A stretch of 64,000 nt of DNA from a virus, in IMG/VR virus record IMGVR_UViG_3300025138_000014, positions 87,330 to 151,329 of that record, one strand, 5' to 3'. A program made the position numbers and the translations under genes. Below, piece by piece: positions 24,513 to 32,966 of this stretch; the first letter of the stretch is position 1, and the number at the start of each line of letters is the position of its first letter. The notes beneath the pieces were generated by a model, which saw only the letters and a program-made list of their open reading frames with translations, was not told the DNA's origin and searched no databases.

Positions 24513-25925
24513 ATGAAACATAATAACAGTCTGAGTGCCATACTATTGTCACTCAAAGAGAAAAAACTTCACCCTAACCAAAAAGAGTTAGACAAAGATG
24601 GTGATGGTGATATCGACCCTAAAGATTTTGCTATGCTTAGAAAGCAAGCAGGCAAGATCAATAAGAAAAAAGATAAAGAAGAAGTTGAAGAAGCGCAGAT
24701 GGATAAAATGAAAAAGGTTAGCAAAGGGTTTGATGATCGCCGCAGCGCCACGCTCCATAATGATCACCTAGTGGGAAGTAAAAAGGCTTCAGGCAAAAGC
24801 TATGTTGACAAACACTCAGATGGAAAATTTTACGTTGTTGATGTGAAAGAAGAATCAGTCAATGAATTGAGCAAGAAAACTCTTGGTAGTTATGCCAAGA
24901 AAGCTATGACTGATAAAGATACACAAAGTCGCTTTGCCACCGAATATGAAAAGCGTGGAATGGCAGCTAAAAGCACTGCAGTGCAGCACAAGAATTTCAA
25001 AAAAGCAAACCGTGCAGATGATAAGTTTCGTAATCGTACAACTGGTATCAACAAAGCTATTGATAAACTGACTAAAGAAAGCAGCCTAGACGAAATCAGC
25101 AAAACAAAGATGGGTCAATATATCAATCGCGCTCATTCTGATAAAGACACTCAGACTAAACGTGCAGGTATGTTTGATAAAAAAGGCATGGATGCTGATA
25201 AAGACAAAGATATGTACAAGCAATTTGATAACGCTGATAAGGCTCGTAAGAAAGCTGCAAACAGAACGGCTGGTATTGGTAAAGCGGTTAATAAACTGAC
25301 TAAAGAATCCAATATCTCAAATAAGTCGGCTGATAAAAAACCAGAAGAATATACTGATGAAAAAGGTATGAAGCGGACTAGAATGGTTCCTGTAGACAGA
25401 CAAGTTTTAAAAGATGCAATGCCTTCACAAGCTGATGCAATTAAAGCGTTGAATAAAAAGACTGCTGCTCAGAAAGCTAAAAATACAGATAAACTTAAAG
25501 CTGCGGGTAAGATGATGCCTACTAAGGAATCAATAGGTAAAACAGCTGGAGATAGTAGTTATCATAATCTGCAAAAAGCAAAAAGAATGGCTTCTAAAGA
25601 TGGCCACGACTATGATAAGTTACCAGCATATGACCGTACACATGATAAACACAGAGAGTATTACGATAACAAAGCTAAAACAACAAAAGAATCAACTGAC
25701 TGGCCTATCTATAGAAGAATTATGGAAAAAGCTAATCATACATCTGATTCAAAAACATCCGAGCCAATGGATAGTAAACTACAACCATTTGAGAAAAAAA
25801 TGGTAGATGCTCATAAAGTTACTCCTCCAAATGAACTTGTAGATGTAAATAAAGCAATTGAAAAAAATCTAAAGACTTTGTCAACAGCACCTATTAAACA
25901 AGCTGCTAAACCAAACGGTCAATAA
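24513..25925 (+). CDS. large basic late protein with EF-hand loop and repeats
   Basis: 470 aa, lysine-rich. DKDGDGDIDPKDF near residues 28-40 is a canonical calcium-binding EF-hand/dockerin-type loop. Residues about 116-190 and 192-265 are two copies of one module (LSKKTLGSYAKKA... / ISKTKMGQYINRA...), each ending KLTKES. Similar proteins in T4-like marine phages are virion-associated or hypothetical. Internal LxE/KES sites could be cut by the prohead protease (inference). Confidence 0.8.
   Translation: MKHNNSLSAILLSLKEKKLHPNQKELDKDGDGDIDPKDFAMLRKQAGKINKKKDKEEVEEAQMDKMKKVSKGFDDRRSATLHNDHLVGSKKASGKSYVDKHSDGKFYVVDVKEESVNELSKKTLGSYAKKAMTDKDTQSRFATEYEKRGMAAKSTAVQHKNFKKANRADDKFRNRTTGINKAIDKLTKESSLDEISKTKMGQYINRAHSDKDTQTKRAGMFDKKGMDADKDKDMYKQFDNADKARKKAANRTAGIGKAVNKLTKESNISNKSADKKPEEYTDEKGMKRTRMVPVDRQVLKDAMPSQADAIKALNKKTAAQKAKNTDKLKAAGKMMPTKESIGKTAGDSSYHNLQKAKRMASKDGHDYDKLPAYDRTHDKHREYYDNKAKTTKESTDWPIYRRIMEKANHTSDSKTSEPMDSKLQPFEKKMVDAHKVTPPNELVDVNKAIEKNLKTLSTAPIKQAAKPNGQ
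24858..25310 (+). repeat. two direct coding repeats of about 225 nt
   Basis: The two protein modules at residues 116-190 and 192-265 share the segments MTDKDTQSR/HSDKDTQTK, RFATEYEKRGM/RAGMFDKKGM and NRTTGINKAIDKLTKES/NRTAGIGKAVNKLTKES. Confidence 0.8.
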
Positions 25926-25935
25926 AGGATGGAAA

Positions 25936-26049
25936 ATGATTAACGACACTAGTACTGCTAAAATAGCAGAAGCGTATAGAAAGATGGTAGCAGATCAAAA
26001 CAAGCCTGCTCCAGAGCCAACGCCTGCTCCAATTACAGAGGAAAAATAA
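25936..26049 (+). CDS. tiny late protein
   Basis: 37 aa: a short helix followed by a Pro/Glu tail (PAPEPTPAP). ATG 25936 follows AAAGGATGG, and its stop overlaps the next start by one base. A similar Pro-rich linker occurs in the next protein. Confidence 0.65.
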   Translation: MINDTSTAKIAEAYRKMVADQNKPAPEPTPAPITEEK

Positions 26050-26354
26050 TGTTAAAAGCCCCACCATGGTGTGAAAATGCCATTCCAACTCCAGAAGGGT
26101 GGACTGATCCAGATACGGGTGAAGTTTATGTTTCTACAAATTTTACTGCTGAACAAATGAACACATGGGGTAAATCTGCTCCTGCTCCTGCTCCAGAACC
26201 TGTAGTTGAAATGTTAACTGAAGCACCTGCTTCTCAGAGCCTTTCTTCTATGAGTAAACTTGAACTTGAAGCACTGGGACGTCAGCATGGTATTGAATTG
26301 GATCGGAGAAGTTCCAAGCCAGCACTTATAAGTAGATTAAATGAGGTAATTTAA
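26049..26354 (+). CDS. late protein with SAP/HeH-like C-terminal domain
   Basis: 101 aa. An N-terminal PPWCENAIPTPEGW segment, a Pro/Ala linker, and a C-terminal helix-extended loop-helix (SMSKLELEALGRQHGIELD) like SAP, HeH or Rho-N domains that bind nucleic acid. Coupled to its neighbours by one-base overlap. Confidence 0.75.
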   Translation: MLKAPPWCENAIPTPEGWTDPDTGEVYVSTNFTAEQMNTWGKSAPAPAPEPVVEMLTEAPASQSLSSMSKLELEALGRQHGIELDRRSSKPALISRLNEVI

Positions 26355-26376
26355 ACTTATAAGTGAAGTAGACATA

Positions 26377-26733
26377 ATGGAATTAAATCAAAGTAATTTT
26401 TATCTGTATGCAGCTAAAAACTATTATAACCCTTTAGGCGTTGATCATGATGAATTTAGTGAAGACTTGAAAAGATTTAAATATGTGAAGCGATTAGTTA
26501 ACAGATATCTGGAAACAGGTGAGTTATCTGATCGCCTCATTTTAAATCATTTAATTGTTATTCATAATGTATTTGGTATAGAAGCCTCAGTTGAAATGAT
26601 GGCATTAAAGTTACAAGGGGATCAATGGCCAGTAATTAAGCCTTTTTTGATTTTTCTTAGGTATATCACCAATGAAGAATTAACAGGTATTGATTTGGAT
26701 AAAAAAGTTGTAGAAAGATTAAGGAAAATTTAG
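26377..26733 (+). CDS. conserved T4-like marine phage protein
   Basis: 118 aa, mostly helical, with no catalytic motif visible. It resembles a conserved hypothetical protein in the late block of cyanophages. Directly adjacent to the next gene. Confidence 0.78.
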   Translation: MELNQSNFYLYAAKNYYNPLGVDHDEFSEDLKRFKYVKRLVNRYLETGELSDRLILNHLIVIHNVFGIEASVEMMALKLQGDQWPVIKPFLIFLRYITNEELTGIDLDKKVVERLRKI

Positions 26734-27294
26734 ATGGGAATATTAACAAGAGCAGCAGACATTACATATACGCTAAGGTTTTTGCGTCTGTTGACAACAC
26801 CATTTGATAAGACTACAGCATTTGAGTTAGGTATCATTGACGAGAAGGGCAAAAAGATCCGTAAGCCAAAAACAATAGCTGATCTTGCTGCCTATAATGC
26901 ATTTCATAGACTTGTATTTAATATCAAAAAGTTAATTCCTGGTAAGAGATTGGGAAGCTATGTAGCTGCACTCTTTTTACTTAAAGAGAAATATGGTGTT
27001 ACAATTAATAAAAAAATATTAGCTGCATCTGGAATAGATCCACTTGATCTACTATCAGAACAGACAGAATGGTTTTTATTAGAGAATAAGCAACTATCGC
27101 CTGGTGTGTATAGAATACATAATGAAAAAGTTTTAAATAATGATTGCGAAGATTTGGTAATGATGAGGGATAAAGTTAGGATTCCAGAAGATTGTTTTCC
27201 AGTTGGAGATATTTACGGTCTTGATGTATATGAAGCAATTCACTTTAGAAGCAATAAAAAAATATTCATTACAGCTGGAGAATTATTAAGATGA
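26734..27294 (+). CDS. conserved T4-like marine phage protein
   Basis: 186 aa. ITYTLRFLRLLTTPFDKT at the N-terminus and the basic helical body resemble conserved cyanophage virion-cluster proteins of unknown role. Its stop overlaps the next ATG (ATGA). Confidence 0.78.
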   Translation: MGILTRAADITYTLRFLRLLTTPFDKTTAFELGIIDEKGKKIRKPKTIADLAAYNAFHRLVFNIKKLIPGKRLGSYVAALFLLKEKYGVTINKKILAASGIDPLDLLSEQTEWFLLENKQLSPGVYRIHNEKVLNNDCEDLVMMRDKVRIPEDCFPVGDIYGLDVYEAIHFRSNKKIFITAGELLR

Positions 27295-27464
27295 AGAAAA
27301 AGAAAGTTGAAGAAGATGCCCCAACTAATGCAGTTGCTCATGGCAAGGTTCCTATGGGTCCGTTTGGTAAGAGACCTGACGTTGTCGACGTCACAGACAA
27401 AAGAAGAAAAAAAGATAAACCGCCAGTAGTCCTAAAACGGTTCAGAGCATATATTAATACATGA
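27291..27464 (+). CDS. small basic late protein
   Basis: 57 aa; the KKVEEDAPTNAVAHGKV segment followed by PMGPFGKRP and a basic tail resembles short late proteins of T4-like phages. ATGA overlaps on both ends place it firmly in the operon leading to the spanins. Confidence 0.75.
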   Translation: MKKKKVEEDAPTNAVAHGKVPMGPFGKRPDVVDVTDKRRKKDKPPVVLKRFRAYINT

Positions 27465-27838
27465 TTAGAATTTATATAGCCATAGCAATATTTACTCTTG
27501 TTGGAGGCGCCTCTTATGGTGCTTATGTAACATGGAATAAAATGCAAGCTAAAATAGAATACCAAGCAGAAATGATAGCAACACAAAAAGTTGCTCTTGC
27601 TTCATCAGCAAAAACTATTACTGATCTAAAAAATAACGCACAAGAACAAGAACAAGCAAATCGTGACTTAGCTATTAATTTACAAAAAGCTGAAGCAAGC
27701 ACTGATGATTTAAGACAGAAATTGTCTGATCATGATTTGACTAGATTAACATTAAAGAAACCGGGTTTAATTGAAAGGCGAGTCAATGGTGCTACGCAAT
27801 CTGTGTTTAGCGAGCTTGAGTCTATTACTGCTAAGTAA
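27461..27838 (+). CDS. i-spanin (Rz-like)
   Basis: 125 aa: an N-terminal inner-membrane helix (residues 4-22) followed by a long periplasmic coiled coil, the layout of Rz-type inner-membrane spanins that fuse the two membranes at lysis. The lipoprotein gene starting inside it in another frame supports the call. It begins within the upstream stop. Confidence 0.8.
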   Translation: MIRIYIAIAIFTLVGGASYGAYVTWNKMQAKIEYQAEMIATQKVALASSAKTITDLKNNAQEQEQANRDLAINLQKAEASTDDLRQKLSDHDLTRLTLKKPGLIERRVNGATQSVFSELESITAK

Positions 27839-28160
27839 TTGTACGGTCCCTGAGCCTGAAATAATAACGAATATAGAATACATTGAAAAGAGTATTCCCA
27901 TTCAAGCTAGGCCAAAAGCTGTTAACATGGCTGGAGTTGAATGGTATGTTATTACTGCAGACAACTTAGATGAAGTTATTGAGAAAATTGAATCTGATAA
28001 CGGCCAACTTGCTGTAATGGCTACCTCTGTTAGAGGTTATGAAAATCTTGCCCTTAATGTATCGGAACTCAAAAGATATATACTCCAACAACAGGAGATT
28101 ATAGTATATTACGAAAAACAGGCTGCGTCAAAAGATACCGAAGAAAAACTTTTAAAATAG
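27786..28160 (+). CDS. o-spanin lipoprotein (Rz1-like)
   Basis: 124 aa with signal peptide and lipobox LLLLSNC, then a polar periplasmic part ending in a coiled coil. ATG 27786 was chosen because it gives a compact lipoprotein signal and AGGCGAG lies upstream. It overlaps the i-spanin by 53 nt in another frame. At 124 aa it is longer than classical Rz1. Confidence 0.78.
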   Translation: MVLRNLCLASLSLLLLSNCTVPEPEIITNIEYIEKSIPIQARPKAVNMAGVEWYVITADNLDEVIEKIESDNGQLAVMATSVRGYENLALNVSELKRYILQQQEIIVYYEKQAASKDTEEKLLK

Positions 28161-28172
28161 CGTTTTAAGCTA

Positions 28173-28201
28173 TTTACAAGATCACTGTTTTAATATATAA
28201 T
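28173..28201 (+). promoter_or_regulatory. sigma70-type promoter for nrdBA
   Basis: TTTACA 28173-28178, 17-nt spacer, TATAAT 28196-28201. A roughly 60-nt leader follows. Confidence 0.88.
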
Positions 28202-28267
28202 ACTACCAATCAAGATAATTTAAATACAAATTGCAAAGTCCGTTTGCGATATAAGGATGTTTTACAT

Positions 28268-29239
28268 ATGCTATTCGAAGAACAAATTTCAAGAAAACCA
28301 GATTTATACCCATGGACTAAACAGTTCATTGAAGCTATATGGAAAGGGTTTTGGACACCAGAAGAATTTAATTTCCGTTCGGACTATTCCCAATTTAAAA
28401 CAGATTTAAGTTCAGAAGAACGAGAGATTGTAGTTAAGACAATGTCTGCTATCGGACAAATAGAAATTGCTGTTAAATCTTTTTGGGCCGATGTCGGTAA
28501 TCATTTACCTCATCCATCTATTAAAGATTTAGGGTATGCTATGGCCAACTCAGAAGTTATCCATAATATGGCATATGAGAAAATTCTCGACGTGTTGCAT
28601 TTGACTCACGTCTTTGAAGAAAACTTAAATGTTGATGTGATTAAAGGACGTGTAGATTATCTGCGCAAGTATAACAAGAAAGTGTATGCTGACGACAAGA
28701 AGCAATACATCTATTCTATTATGTTGTTTACTTTGTTTGTAGAAAATGTTAGTCTGTTTTCACAGTTCTATATTATTATGCATATGAATAGAAATAAGGC
28801 AGTGATGAAAGATTGTGCTCAGCAAGTACAATATACACGTAATGAAGAAATGCTACACGCTCAAGTCGGCATTAAGTTAATTAATACTTTACGTGAAGAA
28901 TATCCAGATTTATTCGATGATGAGTTAGAAGCACGTGTACGTGAAGAATGCATTGATGCTCTTAAAGCAGAGAGTAAAGTGATTGATTGGATTATGAGTG
29001 GATACCAAACAGACGGTCTATCTGCTCCTATTCTTAAATCATTCATTGCAAAAAGAATGGCAGAATCTTTAGATCAGATTGGATTTGATAGTAGTGAAAT
29101 TAAGTATGACCCAGATCTGTTACATGAGACACTCTGGTTTGATGAAGAATTGCTAGGCGCTAATATGACCGACTTCTTTCAAAAGCGCCCGGTAGAATAT
29201 GCTAAAGGTAAAGGCATTAGCGCTGATGATTTATTTTAA
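28268..29239 (+). CDS. nrdB: ribonucleotide reductase beta subunit (class I)
   Basis: 323 aa ferritin-like R2 subunit that holds the diiron-tyrosyl cofactor. Ligand motifs: E66 in GQIEIA, E96-x2-H99 in SEVIHN with Y103 four residues after the His (radical tyrosine spacing), and NEEMLHAQVG later. ATG 28268 follows AAGGATG by 8 nt; a TTG at 28244 would add eight residues. It works with NrdA to make dNDPs for phage DNA. Confidence 0.93.
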   Translation: MLFEEQISRKPDLYPWTKQFIEAIWKGFWTPEEFNFRSDYSQFKTDLSSEEREIVVKTMSAIGQIEIAVKSFWADVGNHLPHPSIKDLGYAMANSEVIHNMAYEKILDVLHLTHVFEENLNVDVIKGRVDYLRKYNKKVYADDKKQYIYSIMLFTLFVENVSLFSQFYIIMHMNRNKAVMKDCAQQVQYTRNEEMLHAQVGIKLINTLREEYPDLFDDELEARVREECIDALKAESKVIDWIMSGYQTDGLSAPILKSFIAKRMAESLDQIGFDSSEIKYDPDLLHETLWFDEELLGANMTDFFQKRPVEYAKGKGISADDLF

Positions 29240-29250
29240 AGGATTATATA

Positions 29251-30891
29251 ATGACATTTAAATGGGCTAACGATGACTCAAGAACATTTCTGAGTAGAGG
29301 TTATATTGATGGAAATATGACCGTTGAGGAGAGGGTAAGAACAATTGCCCAAACCGCTGAATCAATCCTTGAAATAGAAGGCTTTGGTGACAAATTCTAT
29401 GACTATATGAGCAAAGGTTATTATTCTCTTTCCTCTCCAGTATGGTCAAACTTCGGTACAAAGAAGGGTTTACCTATCTCTTGTAACGGAGTCAAGATTG
29501 AAGATAATATGGAATCAATTCTGCTTAAAGTAGCAGAAGTTGGAATGCAAACTAAAATGGGTGCTGGAACATCTGGTTACTTTGGTGCTTTGCGTTCCCG
29601 TGGAGAAGCTATTAAATCGGGTGGCACAGCGGATGGACCAGTTCACTTTATGAACTTAACTGAAACTACAGTAGATGTAGTTGCTCAGGGTAATGTACGA
29701 AGAGGTTCCTTTGCTGGTTATCTTGATATTGAATCTCCCGACATTTATGAGTTTCTTGACTGTCGTGAAGAAGGTTCTTCTATTATCAATATGAGTTTAG
29801 GTGTTTGTATCGGCGATGATTGGATGAACTCCATGATACACGGCGATCAAGAAAAGAGAACACTATGGGCAAGAGTATTGCGCAAGAGACGTGAGAGTGG
29901 TTACCCATATCTATTCTTTAAAGATACTGTAAACAATAATAAACCACAAGTCCTTAAAGATCAAGAGATTCCTATTTGGGCATCTAATCTATGTTCTGAG
30001 ATTTGTTTACCGTCAAGTCAAGAATGGTCTTTTGTTTGTAATCTGGCATCTATGAATTGTGCTACATTTGATGAATGGTCTGAAACTGATGCAGTGGAAG
30101 TAATGACTTACTTCCTTGATGCCGTAATGGAAGAGTATATCGAAAAGACAGCCAATATTCCGTTTATGAAATCAGCTCACGACTTTGCTGAAAATTGGCG
30201 TGCACTTGGTCTAGGACAACTCGGATGGCATTCTTATCTACAAGCAAATAACATTGCATTTGAATCATTTGATGCTCATATGAAAGCTGTTGAGATTAGT
30301 AGATTTATTGATGAAAGATCACTTATTGCTTCTCAAGAACTAGCTATTGAATATGGTGAGCCAGCTGGTATGTTAGGATATGGAGAACGTAATTTAACAA
30401 GAACAGCTGTTGCTCCAACTACAAGTTCATCATTTATTCTTGGACAAGTTTCTCCATCCATTGAACCACTAGCATCTAATTACTTTACAAAAGATTTGGC
30501 TAAAGGAAAGTTTACTTATCGTAACCCATATTTGGCCAAAGTATTCGAGAAATATGGTAAGGGAGAAGAAACTTGGATGGACGTGTTAAAGCACGGCGGA
30601 TCAGTACAACACTTAGACTTCTTGAGTGATCACGAAAGGAATATGTTTAAAACTTTCTCAGAAATATCACCGTTAATTATTGTACAACAAGCTGCTGCAA
30701 GACAGAAATATATTGATCAAGCACAATCTCTTAATATTATGATTGGACCAGATGTACCAGCTAAAGATGTTAATGCTCTATTAATAGAAGGTTGGAAACT
30801 AGGAGTCAAGACATTCTATTATCAACGCAGTTCTAATCCTGCTCAAGAATTAGTTAGGGATATTATGAACTGTGCGAGTTGTGAAGCATAA
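29251..30891 (+). CDS. nrdA: ribonucleotide reductase alpha subunit (class I), short form
   Basis: 546 aa catalytic subunit. LPISCNGVKI carries the first redox Cys, SNLCSEICLP the NxCxE active site, SPSIEPLASNYF a conserved loop, and the end CASCEA the C-terminal shuttle cysteines. The family is usually 730-760 aa; the N-terminal ATP-cone allosteric domain is absent, so overall dATP feedback is probably lost. Twelve nt after nrdB. Confidence 0.93.
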   Translation: MTFKWANDDSRTFLSRGYIDGNMTVEERVRTIAQTAESILEIEGFGDKFYDYMSKGYYSLSSPVWSNFGTKKGLPISCNGVKIEDNMESILLKVAEVGMQTKMGAGTSGYFGALRSRGEAIKSGGTADGPVHFMNLTETTVDVVAQGNVRRGSFAGYLDIESPDIYEFLDCREEGSSIINMSLGVCIGDDWMNSMIHGDQEKRTLWARVLRKRRESGYPYLFFKDTVNNNKPQVLKDQEIPIWASNLCSEICLPSSQEWSFVCNLASMNCATFDEWSETDAVEVMTYFLDAVMEEYIEKTANIPFMKSAHDFAENWRALGLGQLGWHSYLQANNIAFESFDAHMKAVEISRFIDERSLIASQELAIEYGEPAGMLGYGERNLTRTAVAPTTSSSFILGQVSPSIEPLASNYFTKDLAKGKFTYRNPYLAKVFEKYGKGEETWMDVLKHGGSVQHLDFLSDHERNMFKTFSEISPLIIVQQAAARQKYIDQAQSLNIMIGPDVPAKDVNALLIEGWKLGVKTFYYQRSSNPAQELVRDIMNCASCEA

Positions 30892-31100
30892 TGGCTCGGC
30901 ATAGTCAAGCGTATGTCCGTGAGAAAATGGCAGAACTCATGAAACCCATTGATCGTCAGATTATGATGACTGATGATCAAGAAGAAATACTTATGTTTGC
31001 TTGCACTATGTTACAACGTGTGAGAACGATACTAGATAGTCAGATAGGACCAACTGGTAGAAAACAAATCTTTCAAGATGCTATCGACCGTGATGATTAA
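30891..31100 (+). CDS. small helical protein after nrdA
   Basis: 69 aa, helical, starting on the last base of the nrdA stop (TAATG). Small proteins follow nrdA in many T4-like marine phages; no function known. Confidence 0.75.
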   Translation: MARHSQAYVREKMAELMKPIDRQIMMTDDQEEILMFACTMLQRVRTILDSQIGPTGRKQIFQDAIDRDD

Positions 31101-31380
31101 TACACACGGTTTTGAAGTAGTATGTGACGAAACAAACAATACACCAGCAAGTATTGATGCTAATGAATTTTATATTGATGTTGTGGACAAGGTTTATTTA
31201 GATATTAAGCCTCGTCCACAGCAATCTGAGGTTGTTAGGTCACTCAAAAATCAAGCGGGTGAAGAATGGAAGTCCAGATGCACTGAGCATTATGCTTGGA
31301 AAGCTGCCGAATATATTGAATTTCTTGAAAGTACAATAAGAAAGTATCAGATCAGTAATGACCCGTTTACAAAACTTTAA
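31093..31380 (+). CDS. small soluble protein, unknown
   Basis: 95 aa starting MINTHGFEV; ATG 31093 overlaps the upstream stop by 8 nt. An ATG at 31078 is an alternative. Acidic first half, helical second half (WKAAEYIEFLE). Not recognised. Confidence 0.68.
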   Translation: MINTHGFEVVCDETNNTPASIDANEFYIDVVDKVYLDIKPRPQQSEVVRSLKNQAGEEWKSRCTEHYAWKAAEYIEFLESTIRKYQISNDPFTKL

Positions 31381-31561
31381 GGCTTGGTTCAAACATTTAA
31401 AACAAGAAGGTATCAAAATGTACGGTGAAGATCAAAGCGATCTTGGTTGGTATGGAAAATATAACAATATGAATTGTTGTATATGGGCTTTCCATAATTC
31501 TGGCACTCACTTTACTAACGGTACATATTTTAAAAAAGGAAAAAGAATTGAGCAAAAATAA
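31358..31561 (+). CDS. small protein, unknown
   Basis: 67 aa, aromatic-rich (WYGKYNN, CCIWAFHN), overlapping both neighbours by about 20 nt. Not recognised. Confidence 0.6.
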   Translation: MTRLQNFKAWFKHLKQEGIKMYGEDQSDLGWYGKYNNMNCCIWAFHNSGTHFTNGTYFKKGKRIEQK

Positions 31562-31700
31562 AATACATCACTTGGTCTGTCCGGTATGTGAATATGAATG
31601 TTATATAGAACCTATTAATGATAAAGATCCGCCTGAACATTGTCCTATGTGTTCTGCTGTAGTTTCAATGGAATCAGATGACGAAGATGATTGGGAATAA
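31548..31700 (+). CDS. rubredoxin/zinc-ribbon-like miniprotein
   Basis: 50 aa from TTG 31548 (AGGA 7 nt upstream). Two CxxC knuckles, CPVC and CPMC, about 18 residues apart, then a very acidic tail. This is a rubredoxin-type or zinc-ribbon metal site. It lies just after the nrd genes, so electron transfer or nucleic-acid binding are both possible. Confidence 0.7.
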   Translation: MSKNKIHHLVCPVCEYECYIEPINDKDPPEHCPMCSAVVSMESDDEDDWE

Positions 31701-31717
31701 CCAATATAGATAATTAC

Positions 31718-32146
31718 ATGTGGATTTATAATGAAAAAGAATTTAAGCCTACACAAGACGATTTACAGTCTTGGGTAGGTTTTGTGTATCTGATTACTGA
31801 TACCGCTAACAGTAAAAAGTATATTGGTAAAAAACTATTTTGGTCTACAAGGAGACTAAAACCATTAAAGGGAAAGACACGAAAACGGGTTCAAGTTAAA
31901 GAATCAGATTGGACGACATATCATGGCTCAAGCGAAGAAGTGAAAGCATTAGTTGAAAACTCTGATCCTTCAAGATGGAAACGTGAAATAATTAGACTTT
32001 GTAAAGCAAAAGGGGAGATGAGTTACTATGAAACAAAAGAACAATTTGATAGACACGTGCTATTTTCTGATGAATATTACAATGAATTTATCGGTTGTAA
32101 AATTCACTCGCGCCATGTAAAGGGTAAGTGTGATGATCCAATATGA
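31718..32146 (+). CDS. GIY-YIG-family endonuclease-like protein
   Basis: 142 aa. GFVYLITDTANSKKYIGKKLF is a clear GIY-YIG core, followed by TRR with basic residues and a Glu-containing helix (MSYYETKEQ). Phages carry many such Seg-like or free-standing proteins. ATG 31718 was chosen near the domain start; TTG 31691 is an alternative. Confidence 0.82.
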   Translation: MWIYNEKEFKPTQDDLQSWVGFVYLITDTANSKKYIGKKLFWSTRRLKPLKGKTRKRVQVKESDWTTYHGSSEEVKALVENSDPSRWKREIIRLCKAKGEMSYYETKEQFDRHVLFSDEYYNEFIGCKIHSRHVKGKCDDPI

Positions 32147-32414
32147 CTGTGAAATACAAGATATGGGCCCAGAAGAAATAAAAGAAGCCAATCGTTTAAT
32201 GTGGCTTGTCAAAGGACAACTTTGTCCGATAGAGTACAGTAAAAAAGATATTCACGGTGTATTTCGAGGGTATTTTAAAAGGCTTTGGTGTAACAATGAA
32301 AGAAGTGAATATGCCGAAGATGGATTTGAAGAGGCTTGGAACCAAAGGCAATGGTACCTGGCAGAAAAAGAACAAGAAGAAATAGATACAATATGTATTA
32401 GATCAATGGATTAA
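32130..32414 (+). CDS. small protein, unknown
   Basis: 94 aa, acidic C-terminal half, two isolated cysteines, overlapping the GIY-YIG gene by 17 nt. Not recognised. Confidence 0.65.
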   Translation: MMIQYDCEIQDMGPEEIKEANRLMWLVKGQLCPIEYSKKDIHGVFRGYFKRLWCNNERSEYAEDGFEEAWNQRQWYLAEKEQEEIDTICIRSMD

Positions 32415-32437
32415 ATAAAAAAAAGCGATATTAGGTG

Positions 32438-32466
32438 TTTACATATACTTTTTTATGTAGTATAAA
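32438..32466 (+). promoter_or_regulatory. sigma70-type promoter with TTAGGTG element
   Basis: TTTACA 32438-32443, 17-nt spacer, TATAAA 32461-32466, with ATTAGGTG before the -35. For the gene at 32502. Confidence 0.88.
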
Positions 32467-32501
32467 AGTTATAGCAAAACAACTTAAAGAGAGACAAGAA
32501 A

Positions 32502-32933
32502 ATGTTTGACCTAATCTCAGATCTCCACAAAGAAGTTTACGGATTCCGCCCTACTCAAGATTGGTGGGTGGATTGGAATAACTCTTCAGATTCCCAGAAA
32601 GAAAAAATCTGGGATGAGTATAATCGTGTTAATGAGTTACAGATAGTAGAAGCGACTCAACGTGAAGAAAAAAACTTGCAAGATTTTAAATCTAATATTG
32701 CAAAGATGATGTTTGATCATAACTTGACTAAATTAGATGCCGTCCGCTGGTGGATTGAAGCCGAAGGTTTAAATGAGACTGATCTTATGTATGGATCAAG
32801 CTACATTAACTACAGCCACAATCTGCCATATCAGAATGATATGAATGAGATTATAGACGAAGCTTGTTCAGATCGAGTGCGTGAAATTTATGCCGCTGAA
32901 GAAGCAGAATATTCAGCTTTACAATACTCTTAA
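32502..32933 (+). CDS. conserved phage protein, unknown
   Basis: 143 aa soluble helical protein beginning MFDLISDLHKEVYGFRPT; such proteins recur in T4-like marine phages without a known role. Its last codons hold the -35 of the next promoter. Confidence 0.78.
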   Translation: MFDLISDLHKEVYGFRPTQDWWVDWNNSSDSQKEKIWDEYNRVNELQIVEATQREEKNLQDFKSNIAKMMFDHNLTKLDAVRWWIEAEGLNETDLMYGSSYINYSHNLPYQNDMNEIIDEACSDRVREIYAAEEAEYSALQYS

Positions 32934-32946
32934 ATTGTGTTATAAT
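32918..32946 (+). promoter_or_regulatory. sigma70-type promoter
   Basis: TTTACA 32918-32923, 17-nt spacer, TATAAT 32941-32946, for the genes from 32967. Confidence 0.85.
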
Positions 32947-32966
32947 AAGATTATAGGAGATACACA

